Below are positions 36,748-50,400 of a stretch of 64,000 bases of DNA, piece by piece. Source of the stretch: Oscillospiraceae bacterium. GTDB taxonomy: Bacteria > Bacillota > Clostridia > Oscillospirales > Ruminococcaceae. A model generated the notes under the pieces. The model saw only the letters and a program-made list of their open reading frames with translations. It was not told the origin of the DNA and made no database searches. The translations under genes were made by a program, and so were the position numbers. The DNA is taken from contig JAFSEU010000006.1 of assembly GCA_017435565.1 (NCBI GenBank), positions 26,614-90,613 of the forward strand. Reading direction: 5' to 3'. Positions within the stretch are counted from its first letter, which is position 1. Each line of letters opens with the position of its first letter.

Positions 36748-37287
36748 GTGTATATGATAGAAAAAAAGTTCAATTTGAAGGTTTATTTCTTCATCCTTTT
36801 GTTTGCTCTGATTTTGCCGCTGGCCGCAAAAGTCGTGTATATGCTCCTCAGCGGTCAGGTCACCTATGAGAATAACGAAAAGGTGCCGTTTGTATTAGCT
36901 GCAGTTATATCTGTTTTGACCATTCTTGTATGCAGTACCTATGCACTATCTCTTATAACACTGTTAAAACAGGTTATCTGCCACAAAAACTCAGCTTTCA
37001 AGCTTGACGAAAACGGAATATACGATACTGTTTGCGCAGTTATGTTCTTAGCATTTGTTATAGTTGTTCCGATAAAACATATTCCGTTCAGTTCGGTGAC
37101 ATATACCGACTCTGATGAAGATAGCATATATATAAGAATGAAAACAAAGGAAGTGAATGCCGGTCGGACGGCAAAAATTATTCTCGCAATAATGGGATAT
37201 CATTTTTGCTATTCATTTACTTCCAAAAAGTTGACCGAGGATGAAATTATTACAATTTCCGGACTATGTAAAAACTGCATTGATTAA
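36748..37287 (+). CDS. Membrane protein with PH-like C-terminal region
   Basis: 179 residues. Two N-terminal membrane segments (about 12-34 and 46-72) are followed by a soluble beta-rich region resembling STM3941-family proteins (PIKHIPFSSVTYTD...SIYIRMK). Starts at GTG 36748 after GAAAGG; an ATG two codons later is possible. No clear function. It ends at a strong terminator and may be co-transcribed with the nad operon, 30 bp away. Confidence 0.65.
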   Translation: MYMIEKKFNLKVYFFILLFALILPLAAKVVYMLLSGQVTYENNEKVPFVLAAVISVLTILVCSTYALSLITLLKQVICHKNSAFKLDENGIYDTVCAVMFLAFVIVVPIKHIPFSSVTYTDSDEDSIYIRMKTKEVNAGRTAKIILAIMGYHFCYSFTSKKLTEDEIITISGLCKNCID

Positions 37288-37290
37288 AAA

Positions 37291-37326
37291 TACCGCCTGA
37301 GTAATATCACTCAGGCGGTATTTTAT
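37291..37326 (+). terminator. Terminator of the nad/membrane-protein transcript
   Basis: A perfect 11-bp stem ACCGCCTGAGT/ACTCAGGCGGT (37292-37302 with 37309-37319), then TATTTTATAT. Confidence 0.85.
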
Positions 37327-37582
37327 ATAATCAGGTTTGTTCCTTATGAATTCCACTATCTACCGTCGGCAAATAGCTTGCATTAAAAAAGCCGAAACGC
37401 AAATTCAAGATTTGTTAATATTTTACATTTATATATAACTTATCACATTTTTATCACAGAACATATTCTTCGCGCAAGAGAGCAAAGCGCCTCTATGCTT
37501 TATATTTCGGCATTTTCGGCTTGTATTTCATCAATTTATCATTGCAGTCTGATATCATATTAAAACATAATTTCTTCAAAAA

Positions 37583-37656
37583 AATAGCTTGCAAGCTATT
37601 GACAAATATTTCAAATTTATGTATACTATAATAAAAATTACCAATTTGCAATCTAT
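37583..37656. promoter_or_regulatory. TetR operator candidates and promoter
   Basis: An 18-bp perfect palindrome AATAGCTTGCAAGCTATT (37583-37600) overlaps the -35 of a promoter TTGACA (37599-37604), 17-bp spacer, TATACT (37622-37627). A partial copy, AATTTGCAATCTAT (37643-37656), lies downstream. Such placement suits a repressor that switches off its own operon. The rest of the 37327-37582 gap is AT-rich with nothing else recognised. Confidence 0.75.
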
Positions 37657-37675
37657 ATGTATGGGGGTGATGATA

Positions 37676-38404
37676 ATGAGTCACAAATACAGAAGGCGGC
37701 CGACCAAACAAATGATTATTCAGACAGGAACAAGGCTGTATCTTGAGCACGGATTTACAAACACGAGCAACAGCGCAATCTGCAAAGCTCTGAATATCAG
37801 CAACGGTCAGCTCACCTTCCACTTTCCCACAAAAGAGCACCTACTTGCGGTGCTTGTAAACGAACTATGTGACTTTCAATGGAAATTTATTAGGGACGCT
37901 GCCAAAAAAGAAGATTCCTCACTTCTTGCGATGTGCCTTGAGCTTGCAGCAATGTCTTCAATCTGCAGTGAGGATGAAATTTCAAGGGATTTTTACCTGT
38001 CCGCATACAATCATCCTACGACATTTGAAATCATCAGCAAAAACGATGCAGAACGCGCCAAAGCTGTTATCGGTAGTTTTTGCACCGACTGGACAGACGA
38101 AAAATTCAAGCGTATAAATGACATTGTTCTCGGCATAGAAATGATAACACTGATGCAAGCCTCGGACAATTCAGATTTACTTGAAAACAAAATTGCAGAT
38201 GCTTTAAACAGCATTATGCTTCTCTATCAGGTTCCCGAATCGTATCGTCAAACAAAAATCAACAAGGTTTTGAATATGGATTATGCAGGTATCGGCAGAC
38301 AGATTCTCAAAGACTTTGTCAACTATGTCGATACAAAAAATACAAAGGAGCTCGATGAAGCATGGCGCGCACAAACCATCACAGTAAAGGAGAATGGCGT
38401 ATGA
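37676..38404 (+). CDS. TetR-family transcriptional regulator
   Basis: About 242 residues. The N-terminal helix-turn-helix (TRLYLEHGFTNTSNSAICKALNISNGQLTFHFPTKEHLL) matches TetR, followed by a ligand-type helical domain. Several ATG codons are near the start; GGGGGTG six bp upstream favours 37676. Its last bases overlap the giant protein gene by ATGA. It probably controls itself and that gene (inference from operators and coupling). Confidence 0.88.
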   Translation: MSHKYRRRPTKQMIIQTGTRLYLEHGFTNTSNSAICKALNISNGQLTFHFPTKEHLLAVLVNELCDFQWKFIRDAAKKEDSSLLAMCLELAAMSSICSEDEISRDFYLSAYNHPTTFEIISKNDAERAKAVIGSFCTDWTDEKFKRINDIVLGIEMITLMQASDNSDLLENKIADALNSIMLLYQVPESYRQTKINKVLNMDYAGIGRQILKDFVNYVDTKNTKELDEAWRAQTITVKENGV

Positions 38405-41400
38405 AAAAGAATACAAAAAGGATATTGAGTACTGCGCTCGCTTTGGCAATGGCAGCTCAGTCTGTTCCGATGATGAACTTCCCGAAAGCGGAAGCGGCAA
38501 GCAATATCAACGGAACTTTTGAGGGTCAGGATGCGGATATTTTCTCCGCACTCGGTTTTGATACCTCTGAAATTCCCGAAGGCTATGATGCCGACACTGT
38601 CGATAACCCCTATGGCCGTGACAAGCTGACGGGAAATCAGGTATTTGAAATTCTGGTAAGCGACGCAAACGGAACCAAATCGTTTGGCAAGAACAACAAC
38701 AATCTTTCTGCCACAGATATTTCAGGCACACCGAACGCTGCAGGTCACGGACTTGTAATGAGTGCGGTGGCTTCCGGCGATTTTGACGGCGACGGTCTCG
38801 CCGGTGAGGTTGCATATGTCGGCTACACGGAAATTCAGTACAATACATGGCGCGACAAATCAAATTTATATCTGTGCGTTTACGACGCTAAAACCAACAC
38901 CTTCAGCGACCTCAAGCAGATAGGAACCTTCAACCCTGCTCAGGTCACAACCAAAGGCGGCACAGTATATTCACGTTATGACTATGCTTGGCAAAACCTT
39001 TTGCAGATTACCGCAGGCGACTATGACGGTGACGGTATTGCTGAAATCGCCGCTTATGTAGCTGATGACGGAAACTGCCGTGTTGATATATTCAAATTCC
39101 AGAAAACCTCGCAGTCAACTGATACAAGCTGGCTCGATATCAGCCAGTGGAGCCGTACATGGAGCCATGTAATCAGCAATACCGCAAATCAAATTCCGAA
39201 TATGGTTTCACTTGTATCCGCAGACATCAACCGTGACGGTATTGATGACCTCGGCATTTCAAGCGGACGTTTTTCGCCCGGAAATTCCGAAGGCACATTG
39301 CAGGAAACCGACAAAAGCTCAGCTGTTATACTTTTGGGTGACCGTAATGACATGCTTCAGAAATCCTACGCATTGAATCTCGATGAAGCCAACCTCGGTG
39401 AGCAGGTTCGCGTTTCCTTGACAACAGGCGACCTTGACAATGACGGATACGCAGAGCTGATTGCAACAGGTCAGCCATTGTCTGACGCTGATGATTATCT
39501 TTTCAGCACAAATTACACCGCCAATACAAACTCGACTGTCGGAAACAGAGAGCGAACAATCATTACATATACATACGACAGCGAGCTTGGACTTGTGATA
39601 AACTACAGTGGCGTTCACAAGACTATTGACGGTGATTATGTCACCGAAACTGTAGATGATACAGAAACAACAACGTGGCGTTCAACCAACGGCTTTGATG
39701 ACATTTATTACTCACAGCCTGTAATGAGGACAAATGCTGCCGCATTTAATTCTCAGGGTTCTGATTATACATATCTTTATCTTGACAGCTGTATGTATGA
39801 GTATACCGAAGGTCAGATGACGCTTATGGTATCACTTGACGACGCAAGCTACGACGGACAGAATTCTCTTAACGCCTACTGGGGCGCTGATGCCGGCAAC
39901 AGTTTTGCTAACGCTCTTTTAAGCAGCGTATATGGATACGAACAAGAAAATTACGTTGAATACGGCGCTTCTTCAGCTGATATCAACGGTGACGGCTATG
40001 ACACACTCGTAACGGGATATATGTTCGCAAATTCAAGAAAATATCCTGACGATGAAGGCGTGCTTATCAGCCAACAGGCAGCCGGCTATATGTCGCTGGG
40101 CAGTTCAAGCGAAGGTACACTTATCAGCGCAAATACTCTGACTGCCAACACAGGAATTATCATTTACAACACCACTGATGAAGCCTACGAATTGGGAAGC
40201 GACAGCGACTATGCATCCGTTGCAATGGTCGATATTGACACAGACACGGTAATTATTGAGTATACCGGTGTTCATTATCTGACATACTCCGACCCTGAGG
40301 TTCTTGCAATTCTTGCAGCAGCTCCTTATTTTGAGGATGTTGACAGGGTCTCGAATTATGATTACGCTTGGCAGAACACTACCTCATACGGCAAAACCGT
40401 TGGTGAAGGCGACGGCGACATCGTTGCGGTTGACCTTGAAGTAGGCGGCTATGTATCAAATGAGCACGAGTTTGCTTCAGTAAAAACCGAAATTGAAACA
40501 AGCATTAACTACACGATGGAATGGGAAAAGGTCACAACCAACACAACAGAATATACACTTTCATTTGAAACGAGTCAAAATGAGGACGCTGTTGCATTCT
40601 TTTCAATTCCCACAGAAAATTATGTATATAAAATACTCACACCCGACGGAAACGGCGGTTATAATGAAACTTATGACACAATTTCAAACACATTTACACC
40701 CTGCTATCAGATTCTGACTCTCGATTATTACGAGTCGATTCAGAGCAACTATGAGGTGCTGCCTGAAATTGCGGGCACTGCTATCACCTCGACCCCCGGC
40801 GACCCTTCATCATATCCCACATCCACAAGCGGATATAACGTAATTGCGCAGTGGAATGACGACCCTGCAGGCGTGAGCTTCGGCAACGGCGCAATCACTC
40901 AGGAAATCACAGTAACCGAAGAGGTTGAAGAGAGCTACAATATGGGTGCCGCATGGGACTTCCAGTTCGGCATCGGTATCGGAACACAAAGCGATCTGGG
41001 TCAGATGGAGTTTGATACAACAGGCGGTATTCAGTTCTCGCTCAACCCCACAGGCGGCTGGTCCAATATTGATATTACGGGCACAACCTTTACGGGAACC
41101 GTCACAAATATGCCGCTGCAATTCCAGGACTACGGCTACTATTATAACTGGAAGCTTTTCGCATATCAGTATTCATTCGATAACGGAGCAAGTATTCCCG
41201 TTGTCAGCTATGTTGTAGGCGATGTTACGGAGCCTCCGCAGCTTCCCGATGATTTCCAGCAGGATTACGACCGCACAACAAGCAGCACCAATGTGCTCAC
41301 TTGGACATACGACAGCGCTTTCAGCAGCTTTTTGATCCATAAATATTATGATTTTCCCGTAGGCGGCGGTCTTCAGGAAATTCTCGAAATTCCCATTGGA

Positions 41401-44400
41401 TGCGACCCGAGAACCGAGGTCAGCAACAGCACGGGCACCTATGCTTACGGATATAATCTCAAATATGACGAACACGGCAAGCAATATAAAGAATATTATT
41501 TTGAAGACTGCAATCTTGCGCCCTATACCGAATATGATTATGCTATTCAGGTAGAGCGTCTTGCAAAAACCCCACCGCTTTCCTCCCCTTCCGAGCTGGT
41601 GACAGTACGCACAAAGGCTTCAATCGGAAATCCGCTGATTCCCATAAGCGAATCGGACGGAACAAACGACGGCAAATTGCAGATTTATCCCGACAAGAAT
41701 TCATATCTGACAGTAAATACAACAGGACCTGACGGTGAAAATCCTGCTGATTACTACACAACCGTTCAGTACCAGTGGCAAAAAATCGAAAACGGTGCCT
41801 GGACAAATATGATTGGTGAAACAGACAAAACTCTGACATTTGCAAACGCGGGTGTTGACACAACGGGCGAATACAGATGCCTTGTCAACGTGCTTACCCA
41901 GTCGGATGCAACAGCAATTTCTGCTTATACAGAAAGCATTTCGCTGAATCATTCAAAGCGTGTATCTTACATTGACGAAACAGAAATATCCGTACAGGAT
42001 GTTCCCGGCGGCGGTGTATATTTCTACGCACAGGTACGTAATGCCCACGGTGACAGCGCTTCGATTCCTTCTGGCACAGTCAATTTCACTCTCAGACACA
42101 ATGCAACAGGCAAGGATTATCAGGTTACCACTAAGCTCAACGACCGCGGTATTGCTGAAATGACAGTCGATTATACCCTTCCCGAAGGACTTTACACAGT
42201 CAGCGCTTACTACAGCGGCTCATATATCTTCAAATCCTGTGTTGCAGAAACTCTGTTCCTCTCACAGCGCAGCTACGGTCTTGCCGTAGACACGGTAGAT
42301 TCTGTATCGTACGGCGAAGGCGCTCAGGTTGTATCACGAATAGTTACAAACATCAACGGTGTAACATATTCGGAAGAGGAAACGGCAGATTCCTTCTATA
42401 TCAAGCCTGCTACCGCAACTGCAACAAGAGCTTATGGTTCGTTCACTTCTATTGAAGATGGTCAGTCCGTAACAAAGGGACAGAAATATGTCTTTAACGA
42501 CGATGGTATCAACCGCTACTTTACTGCGGAATACAGCTCAACTGTTCATTTCCTGAACGGCTACGCACTGTATGATATTGATGACAGCTATATTTCTTAC
42601 ACGGGCGACGGCGGAAAATATAGAATTTCCGAAAACACTCCCGCAGGAAATTACCTGGTCGTTATGAGCCTGACAAAGGAACTCGAAACACTGACATCAC
42701 ACGCATTCATAACAATCAACAAGTGTCAGATTACAGTTCAGCTTCCCTATCTAAAAATAAGCGAAGGCGTAGTACCCCCATCATCATATTCAGCAAATCA
42801 ATGGAACATTGTTTCCGGCAAATGGGCTGAATGTGATATGGAAAACGGTACGCTGAAAAGTGATATTGCATCTCACACTATAAATGTATCGTACAAGAAC
42901 TCTGCCGGTACGATATTGTCTGCATCTGATGTAAGCAAGCTTTGCGGTGCTTACACATCACACGGCAGATTCAGCAACTCCACTTCAAATTACAGCGTCA
43001 AGATTATAGACGGCTCCGTTGCCGTTCTTGGCGGAACGCACAATGTCGAGCTTGGCGTAAGAAGCTTTGAAGGCAAGGACGTAGGTACGCTTTATGCAAT
43101 TGCACCCGATTATGCTTCAACTCGCAACACGGCTGACTCAAGCGATGCACTTATACAGAAGCACGCAACAGGCACACGTCTTGTATTCACAGCCGTGCCC
43201 GATGAAGGCTATGCAATTTACGCATGGTATATCAACGGCATCAAGCAGTCCACAACGAGCTCAACAATCGCTTACACAATGCTCAACGAAGAAACAACAA
43301 TCGAGGTACAGTTTGACGTAAAGAAGAACGGCCTCACATTCGGGGCAGCCGGTGACGAAAACGGCGGAACCATTACTTGCAGCGATGAAAACCTTACAAG
43401 CGGAAGCATTGTTATTCCCAACGCTTATATGACTTTCACAGCTAAGGCCAACGAAGGATATCATTTCAAGGAATGGCGCTATACCGAGTCGGGCAGCGGC
43501 ACTTCATATGATGATACCGACAGCGGTCTGACAGAAAGCACATTTACATTGCTGATGCCTGCGGTCAGCTGCTCACTTTACGCAGTATTTGAGCGCGATT
43601 ATTACACGTTTGAATATATTGACGAAAGCGGCTCGAACGGTCTTACCGCCTGGTACAGTGAATACCAGCCCGGTGCCGTAGTTGCAGAAACCGTTTATGT
43701 TGAAAGCGGTGCACAGGTCAAGGGCGACACGGTGATTACGGTTGAACCGAAGGCCGGATATCTCTGGAATCAGGATTATAACTATGTCAGCAGCGGCAGT
43801 CAGGGTGTTGCCGATTATGACAACGGCACATATACATTCACCCTCAGCGAAGACAGCACGGTTTACGGAAATACAATTCAGGATGAATATGATGTTACGC
43901 TTGAATTTGCAGTCACTGAGCTTTCTGAGCAGCCCTGCGACGCAGAAATCATCTACTACATAGATGATGAGATTTCAGGTACTTTTGTATATGACCCCGA
44001 AAACACAACATACACAATTGAAGATGTTCCCGGCGGCAGCAAGGTCAGTGCCGAGGTTTACTATCCTTCATATTATCTGCACGACGGATGGGCATCAAAG
44101 GCAAGTACAGTAATCACGCCAACCACCGAAAAGAATAATCTTGCACAGCAGATTACTTCAGATGGTGCGGTTGAAAACGGTAAGGCTTATTGGTACACAG
44201 GCATCAATGCCCAGGGTGTCAGCACAATTTACTACTTCATCTCCCCTGCAACAGGTACAGCTGTCTGCACATCTGCAGGTGTTACGGTATTCTCATCAAA
44301 CACAGCCTTTACCATTGAGGAACTCGACTGTGATGATACACTTACAGTTTTCCTCACCGAAAAGGATGTACACAAGGTAACAACAGCTGATATCGGCGAC

Positions 44401-47400
44401 AAGGGAACATATTCCTTCACTCTTCCCGAGGGCTCCTACCGAATAGACAGCGAAATCTACATTCACGATGGCGATGATTTTGATGTGCTCATCACCCCCA
44501 ACACAGGCTGGACGGTAACCTACTGGAACATCAAGCCCACAAGCAGCCCCGAGCAGGAAGTAAAGGCAAGCTCGCTTCGCTACATCATTCCCGATGTCAC
44601 AGAAGATTTCGTCCTTACTCCGATATTTGCATCAACATCGTACAATATCATCTCCTGGCCGACAATCAGCGAGGATCAGAACTTCCTCACTCTGTCCGAA
44701 TACAACAGCGTATCGAGTGTTGCTACGGGTTCTTCCTTCTCATTCAAGCTCAGCGGCTCGGGATTATCGCTCCTTGAAAGCGTGCACGCAAACAATGCAA
44801 CGTTTGTACCCGAAGAAAACGGCGGAAATTATACCTATGCTGACGTAGACGGAGACAGAATTTATACAATCAAGAATATTACTGCCAATCACACAATTAC
44901 CGTATCCTTCAACAAGGTTGGTGTTACGGTAAACGGCACCGATATTTCAGCTCTCAAGGGAACCGGCTGGTACTATGACGCAACTTCACAGGTTCTTGTT
45001 ATAGAAAAGTCAAATATGACTTTAAGCGGCACGAACGATAACAATATTGCACCGAATCTTTCAATTCTTCTCAAGGCTGAAAGCCTTACGCTTCAGAATA
45101 TTATTCTTGACAGCGATGCAAGCGGTACCGCCCTTATCAATGCTGAGGGCAACGACACTGTTATCACATTAATGGGAACAAACAATCTGAGTCACAACGG
45201 CTCGGTTCTGGCAGGCATTGCAGCGATTGACGGAAACCTTACTCTGCGCGGAAACGGCACGCTGAACCTCGGCGGCGAATGTGCTGCCGACTGTGAGATT
45301 ATCACTTACAACGACCTGACCATTACAGGAAAATGCACAGTCAATGCTATCGGCTGCAACGGATACGCTTCACTTGCTCTGATTTATGCTGAAAATCTCA
45401 GCGTTAAAGGCACTTCTTCATTAAACGTTGAGTCCGACTATTCATGCAACAATGCTGTTAATGTTGATACCTTTACAGTAGGCTCGTCCGATCAGTCCGA
45501 CAGCCCGAGCGTACACATCGACGGCTCTTACTACGGCATATATGTATATGATCAGCTGACGATATACTGCGGTGACTTTGCAGTAAGCGGTGTGATTTAC
45601 GCTCTCAGGACATATGGTTCAATTGCAAACCACGGCGGAACTATGGAGCTTTGTGTTACAAATGCAAACGGCAGCATTATCAGAGGATATAGCTATTATA
45701 CCAAGAATTGGGACATCTACTACCCTTACGGATACCTTGTAAATTATATAGACAGCTATGGTGAACCAAAATCCGAAGCGCCGAGAATGAAGTCTGATTA
45801 TTCAAACAACAGCTTTGACAGATTTGCCGGCACCCGTATTTTTGGCAGCAAATGGAAATCCGATGTTTGCTCAGAAGATGATATTTCTGACTTCCGTCAG
45901 ATAAGAATCATTCCCCTTTCAACAGAAAATGACCTGACCCTGTCAGTAACTGTTGACGGTGCCGTATACTCATCAGCAATCGACATGGACAGCACCGATA
46001 AATACGGATACTACTACATCGACAGCGAAAACAATTCACTCGCATTCTTGCAAACAGACCGATATACAAATATATCTGTTGACACATTTGCAGAAGACCC
46101 TGAATATGTTTTTGTTGCAAAGCTTGACACGCAGACAGGAATCACTCTCGGCAAATATTCCTATCAGTATGATGATGGCTCACTCAACAACACGGACGAA
46201 GATACATCTCAGGAAGACACATCTGCCGAAGACGAAGACAGCAGCGAAGAGTCACTCACACCTGCTGCAAGCTACAAGCTTGTTGAGTTTATGCCGGACA
46301 GCAGTTCAAAGTATGATTACACTATCAGCGGCAGCTACATCGGCAGCAAGACAATCAGCGCAGCAAATGATTATGTAAGCAAGCTGACATTGGATAACGT
46401 CACATTGACCTCTCTTAATGTATCCGAGGTTCCTGTATGGCTGAGTGGCGACAACACCATTGCAGGCACACTTGATTTGGATATTAACGATAGTGATGAG
46501 GTTTATGATCTTGAGCTTCACAGCGAGGACGGAAACGGAACATTGCTTGTATCCGATTGCTTCTATCCCATAAACGCTGAAAACGAAGCCCTCAAGTTTG
46601 CTCTGTACAACATCAAGCGTCTTGAGCTTATCGGCAACAATGGCATTTTAGCGCAGAATCAGGATATTGACATCACATACACCGACTCAAACGGCAACCA
46701 GCTTCCTTACGGTCTTGGCTGGCAGATAAATATGAGTGCAAACCGTGCAAGTGCAGCAGTTCAACCTGACGCACATTTGACAACCGGCGGAAATGGCTAC
46801 ATTCAGGTAACACGTCTGTCATCGGATGCACTGCTCAATCCCGCAACAATAGAATTTGACAAGAGCAACGGAACTGACGGCGTTTTAGGTCTGGAAGACG
46901 CTGTAATTGAAGTAACCGAGCCTATCGAAGACGGTACTCTCCGCAACTTCAGCAAGGAAGCTGAAAGCGCTGAAGAAGCAACAGGATATGTTGTTCTTAT
47001 TGACGCTGACGGAAACCAAAAAGTTCTGGCAAGCGGCACTGACTACATCTGGACTGAAAGCACAAATCTCAGTGAAGCCAACACTCTCACATTAACATCA
47101 GGTTCATTGAGTGCACTTGAGCTTGGCAGCTATACGATCAGAATCTTCTATTATGATGATGATATCGGCGACACGGATTTTTATTACAGCGATGCAATGC
47201 TCAGCATTACAGACGCAACAAGAATCAGTGGCTCAATCACTGTTTCTCCCATCGAGCCAAAAATCGGCAGAGGTGAAAGCGTAGACTTTACTACCGATTT
47301 CATCGGCACAGAGCCTATGGCTTATGAATGGATCCTTTCCGGCAATACATCAGCCGAAACAACAATCACAACGGATGACGGCGTTGCCACACTGACTATT

Positions 47401-50400
47401 GCTGAAAATGAAGAAATCGGCAGCAATATCACAATCACCGTAAAGAGCTATGCAGATGAAGGCATGACAAAGGAAATCGGCTTTGTAATTGCTTCTGTTA
47501 ATGTAATTGCAAAGGCTGAAAATATCGAAATCAGCTGTGACGGCGAATCGCCCTCAGGTGACGGCAGCTACACACTGCACCACACAAATGACGAAGGTAT
47601 TCTTAAAACGTGGACCTTCAGAGGCAAGGTACTTCTGGATAACGGTGATACTTCAAGCGACAACATAAGCTGGAGCCTGTGGGGCAACAAGCTCAGAGCC
47701 ACCACAATTGACAGCGCAACAGGCAAACTGACTGTATCGCCAAACGAAACCGGTACAAACGGCATAATGAAGCTTACTGCTACATTTATGAACGAGGACG
47801 GTTCAACCTTCAGCAAAACTATTGATATTCACCTTTCTTCAGATGTATGGGTCGGAGTTGACAACAGCGACACCACAAAGGGCACATTGACACTCAAGGT
47901 TGACTCAACAGAGATTTCTGACGGATATCTTCCTATCGGAACTACTGTTACAGTCAAGGCTGACGCAAACGAAGGCTATGATCTCAAGAACTGGTATGTC
48001 AACGGCGAATCTGTTGCTGAAAATCCCGAATATACAATTGATAATTCAAGAAATACACTTACATTTATCACACAAGACGGCGGCTATTACGCAATCTCAG
48101 CAGAGTTTTACAGCATTGGTAAGGTTTCAGTAACCTATGAAACCAACGGACTCGGAAATGTGACTGCCGCATCAGGTGATGAGCCCTTGTCTTCAAACGA
48201 TGAAGTTCTTGAAAACTCAAGCGTTACATTTACAGCAATTCCCAATGCATTCTGCAGCGTCAAGGCGTGGTATGTAAACGACGTTCTTCAGGCAGGAACC
48301 GAAAACACGCTCACTCTTGACGATCTTACAGAGGACGTAAACATCAGGGTTGAATTTGAAGCTTCTGAAAGAGTTATCACCATCAATTCTTCGCAGGGCG
48401 GCTATGTAACAGCAACACTCAACGGCGAAATAGTCAGCGGCGATGTTATAACAATAACTTCGATTGACACTCTCATTCTTCAGCCCACCGTAAATGACGG
48501 CTACAGCTTTACCGGCTGGGACGGCGATGTCACCTCAACACGAGGCGATGCCTGCGTGATTATGCCCGGCATTGGCGATGTAACCGTAACGCCCATATTC
48601 ACAACAATTCCCAATCACACCGTTACAATTTACACGAACAGCTATCAGAACGGCGGCGGCTCCGTAATCTGCGGCGCTCTGAATATTCCGATGTCTTCGA
48701 GTGATTCTGTTACTGTAATTGACGGCAAGGCACTTGTACTGACAGCTCTCAGCGACACAGGCTCTTATCTGTACAGCTGGACTGTTGAAGGCGCTGAATA
48801 TGTCGAAGACGGCAATACACTGACCCTCGAAAACATCACAAGCGACGTTACTGTAATTGCAAAGTTCCGCAGAACTGACACATATCAGATTACATATCCC
48901 ACAACTGTTGACAACGGCAGCGTTTCAGCAATATACAGCCTAACTGTCGGCAGTGAAACTCTTGAAGGCGAACTCAGCGGAAATGACGCTGTAAAGGCAG
49001 GAGCAGATGTTATTTTCACTCTTTCCCCTGCTGAAGGCTACATTCCGACAGTGCTGACAGCTAACGGCACAAGCATTGAATTTTCTTATGACGAAGCTGC
49101 TATGGCTTATGTCGGCGTGCTTAAAACAGTTATGGAAGACACAACAATTGATGTAAGCTTTGATACATACAACACACATACTGTTATAGTCCGCAATGAA
49201 TTTACCGAAATGGTTGAAGTCCCTTCCGAAGATACCGAAACAGGTGACGGAACTGACACAGGCGACGGAACTGAAGAACCCGAATATGAAGAAAAAGCTA
49301 TGGGTCAGATGTCAATCAGCTATGTTGCAGACGGTGCAAGCACAATGGACGCAAATGCAGCCGAAGGTACATCGGCAGTTATTATGGCACATAGCGGCAC
49401 AGCAATTATCACTTTAAAGAGTGCTGCGGGCTATGAGGTAAATGTCTACACTCTCAGAGAACAGGTAACAAAGATACTCAATCAGGCAGGTTCAGATGCT
49501 GACGCTGCATACACCGTAAGCGATGAGTTCGTTCAGGTTACACTGACAGGTATCGACACTTCTCTTGATTTCACCGAAATGCTTTCGCCTTTTGCGGCAA
49601 CACATGAAGAAGCCGAGCTTTACCACACAGTAACAATTCTGCAGCCCGAAGGCGGCAGAGTCAATGTAACATGGAACAGCGCAATCGTTGAAGACGGTGC
49701 TAAGGTACCGTATGGTTCAGTTCTCATTATCAGCGGTGCGGCTGATGACCACTACAAGCTTGAAAGTCTTACATCAAATGATGTAGCCAACACGGGCAGC
49801 ACAACAGTTATCGATGATGTTACAATCTCTGCAGTTTTCTCATCACAACACACTTATCAGGCAGTAGCCGTTGTCGAGCCTACCTGCACAACTCAGGGCT
49901 ACACAACATATTCCTGTGAATGTGGCGACACATATATCGATGATTTTACAGATCTGCTGCCTCACAGCTTTACAAACTACATTAGTGACGGAAATGCAAC
50001 AGCATATTCCAACGGAACAAAGACCGCCAAGTGTGATCATTGCGATGCAACAGATACCATCATCGATGAAGTTGCGGTTATCTACTCCGACGCAGGCAAA
50101 ACAGAAATTACTGTTGATTGCGTTGTCGGATATTCAAACGAAGAAAGCAACTATGACCTTGATGTGTCCGAGCACATAATTATCACAGCAAACCAGTCGA
50201 ACGAAAACGGCAGCTTTGACGCAAGCCTTGATATTGAGCTCACCGAAACAGGAAATGCTCAGATTTCTCCCTACGACCTTTACTGGAATGCATATAACGC
50301 TGAAAACGCAACACATTATTTCAGCGTTCAGTATATGTTTGATATGGCTGAAATTGACTCAATGTTTGCTTCCCTTAGCGAAACCATCGGAGCTAAGCTT

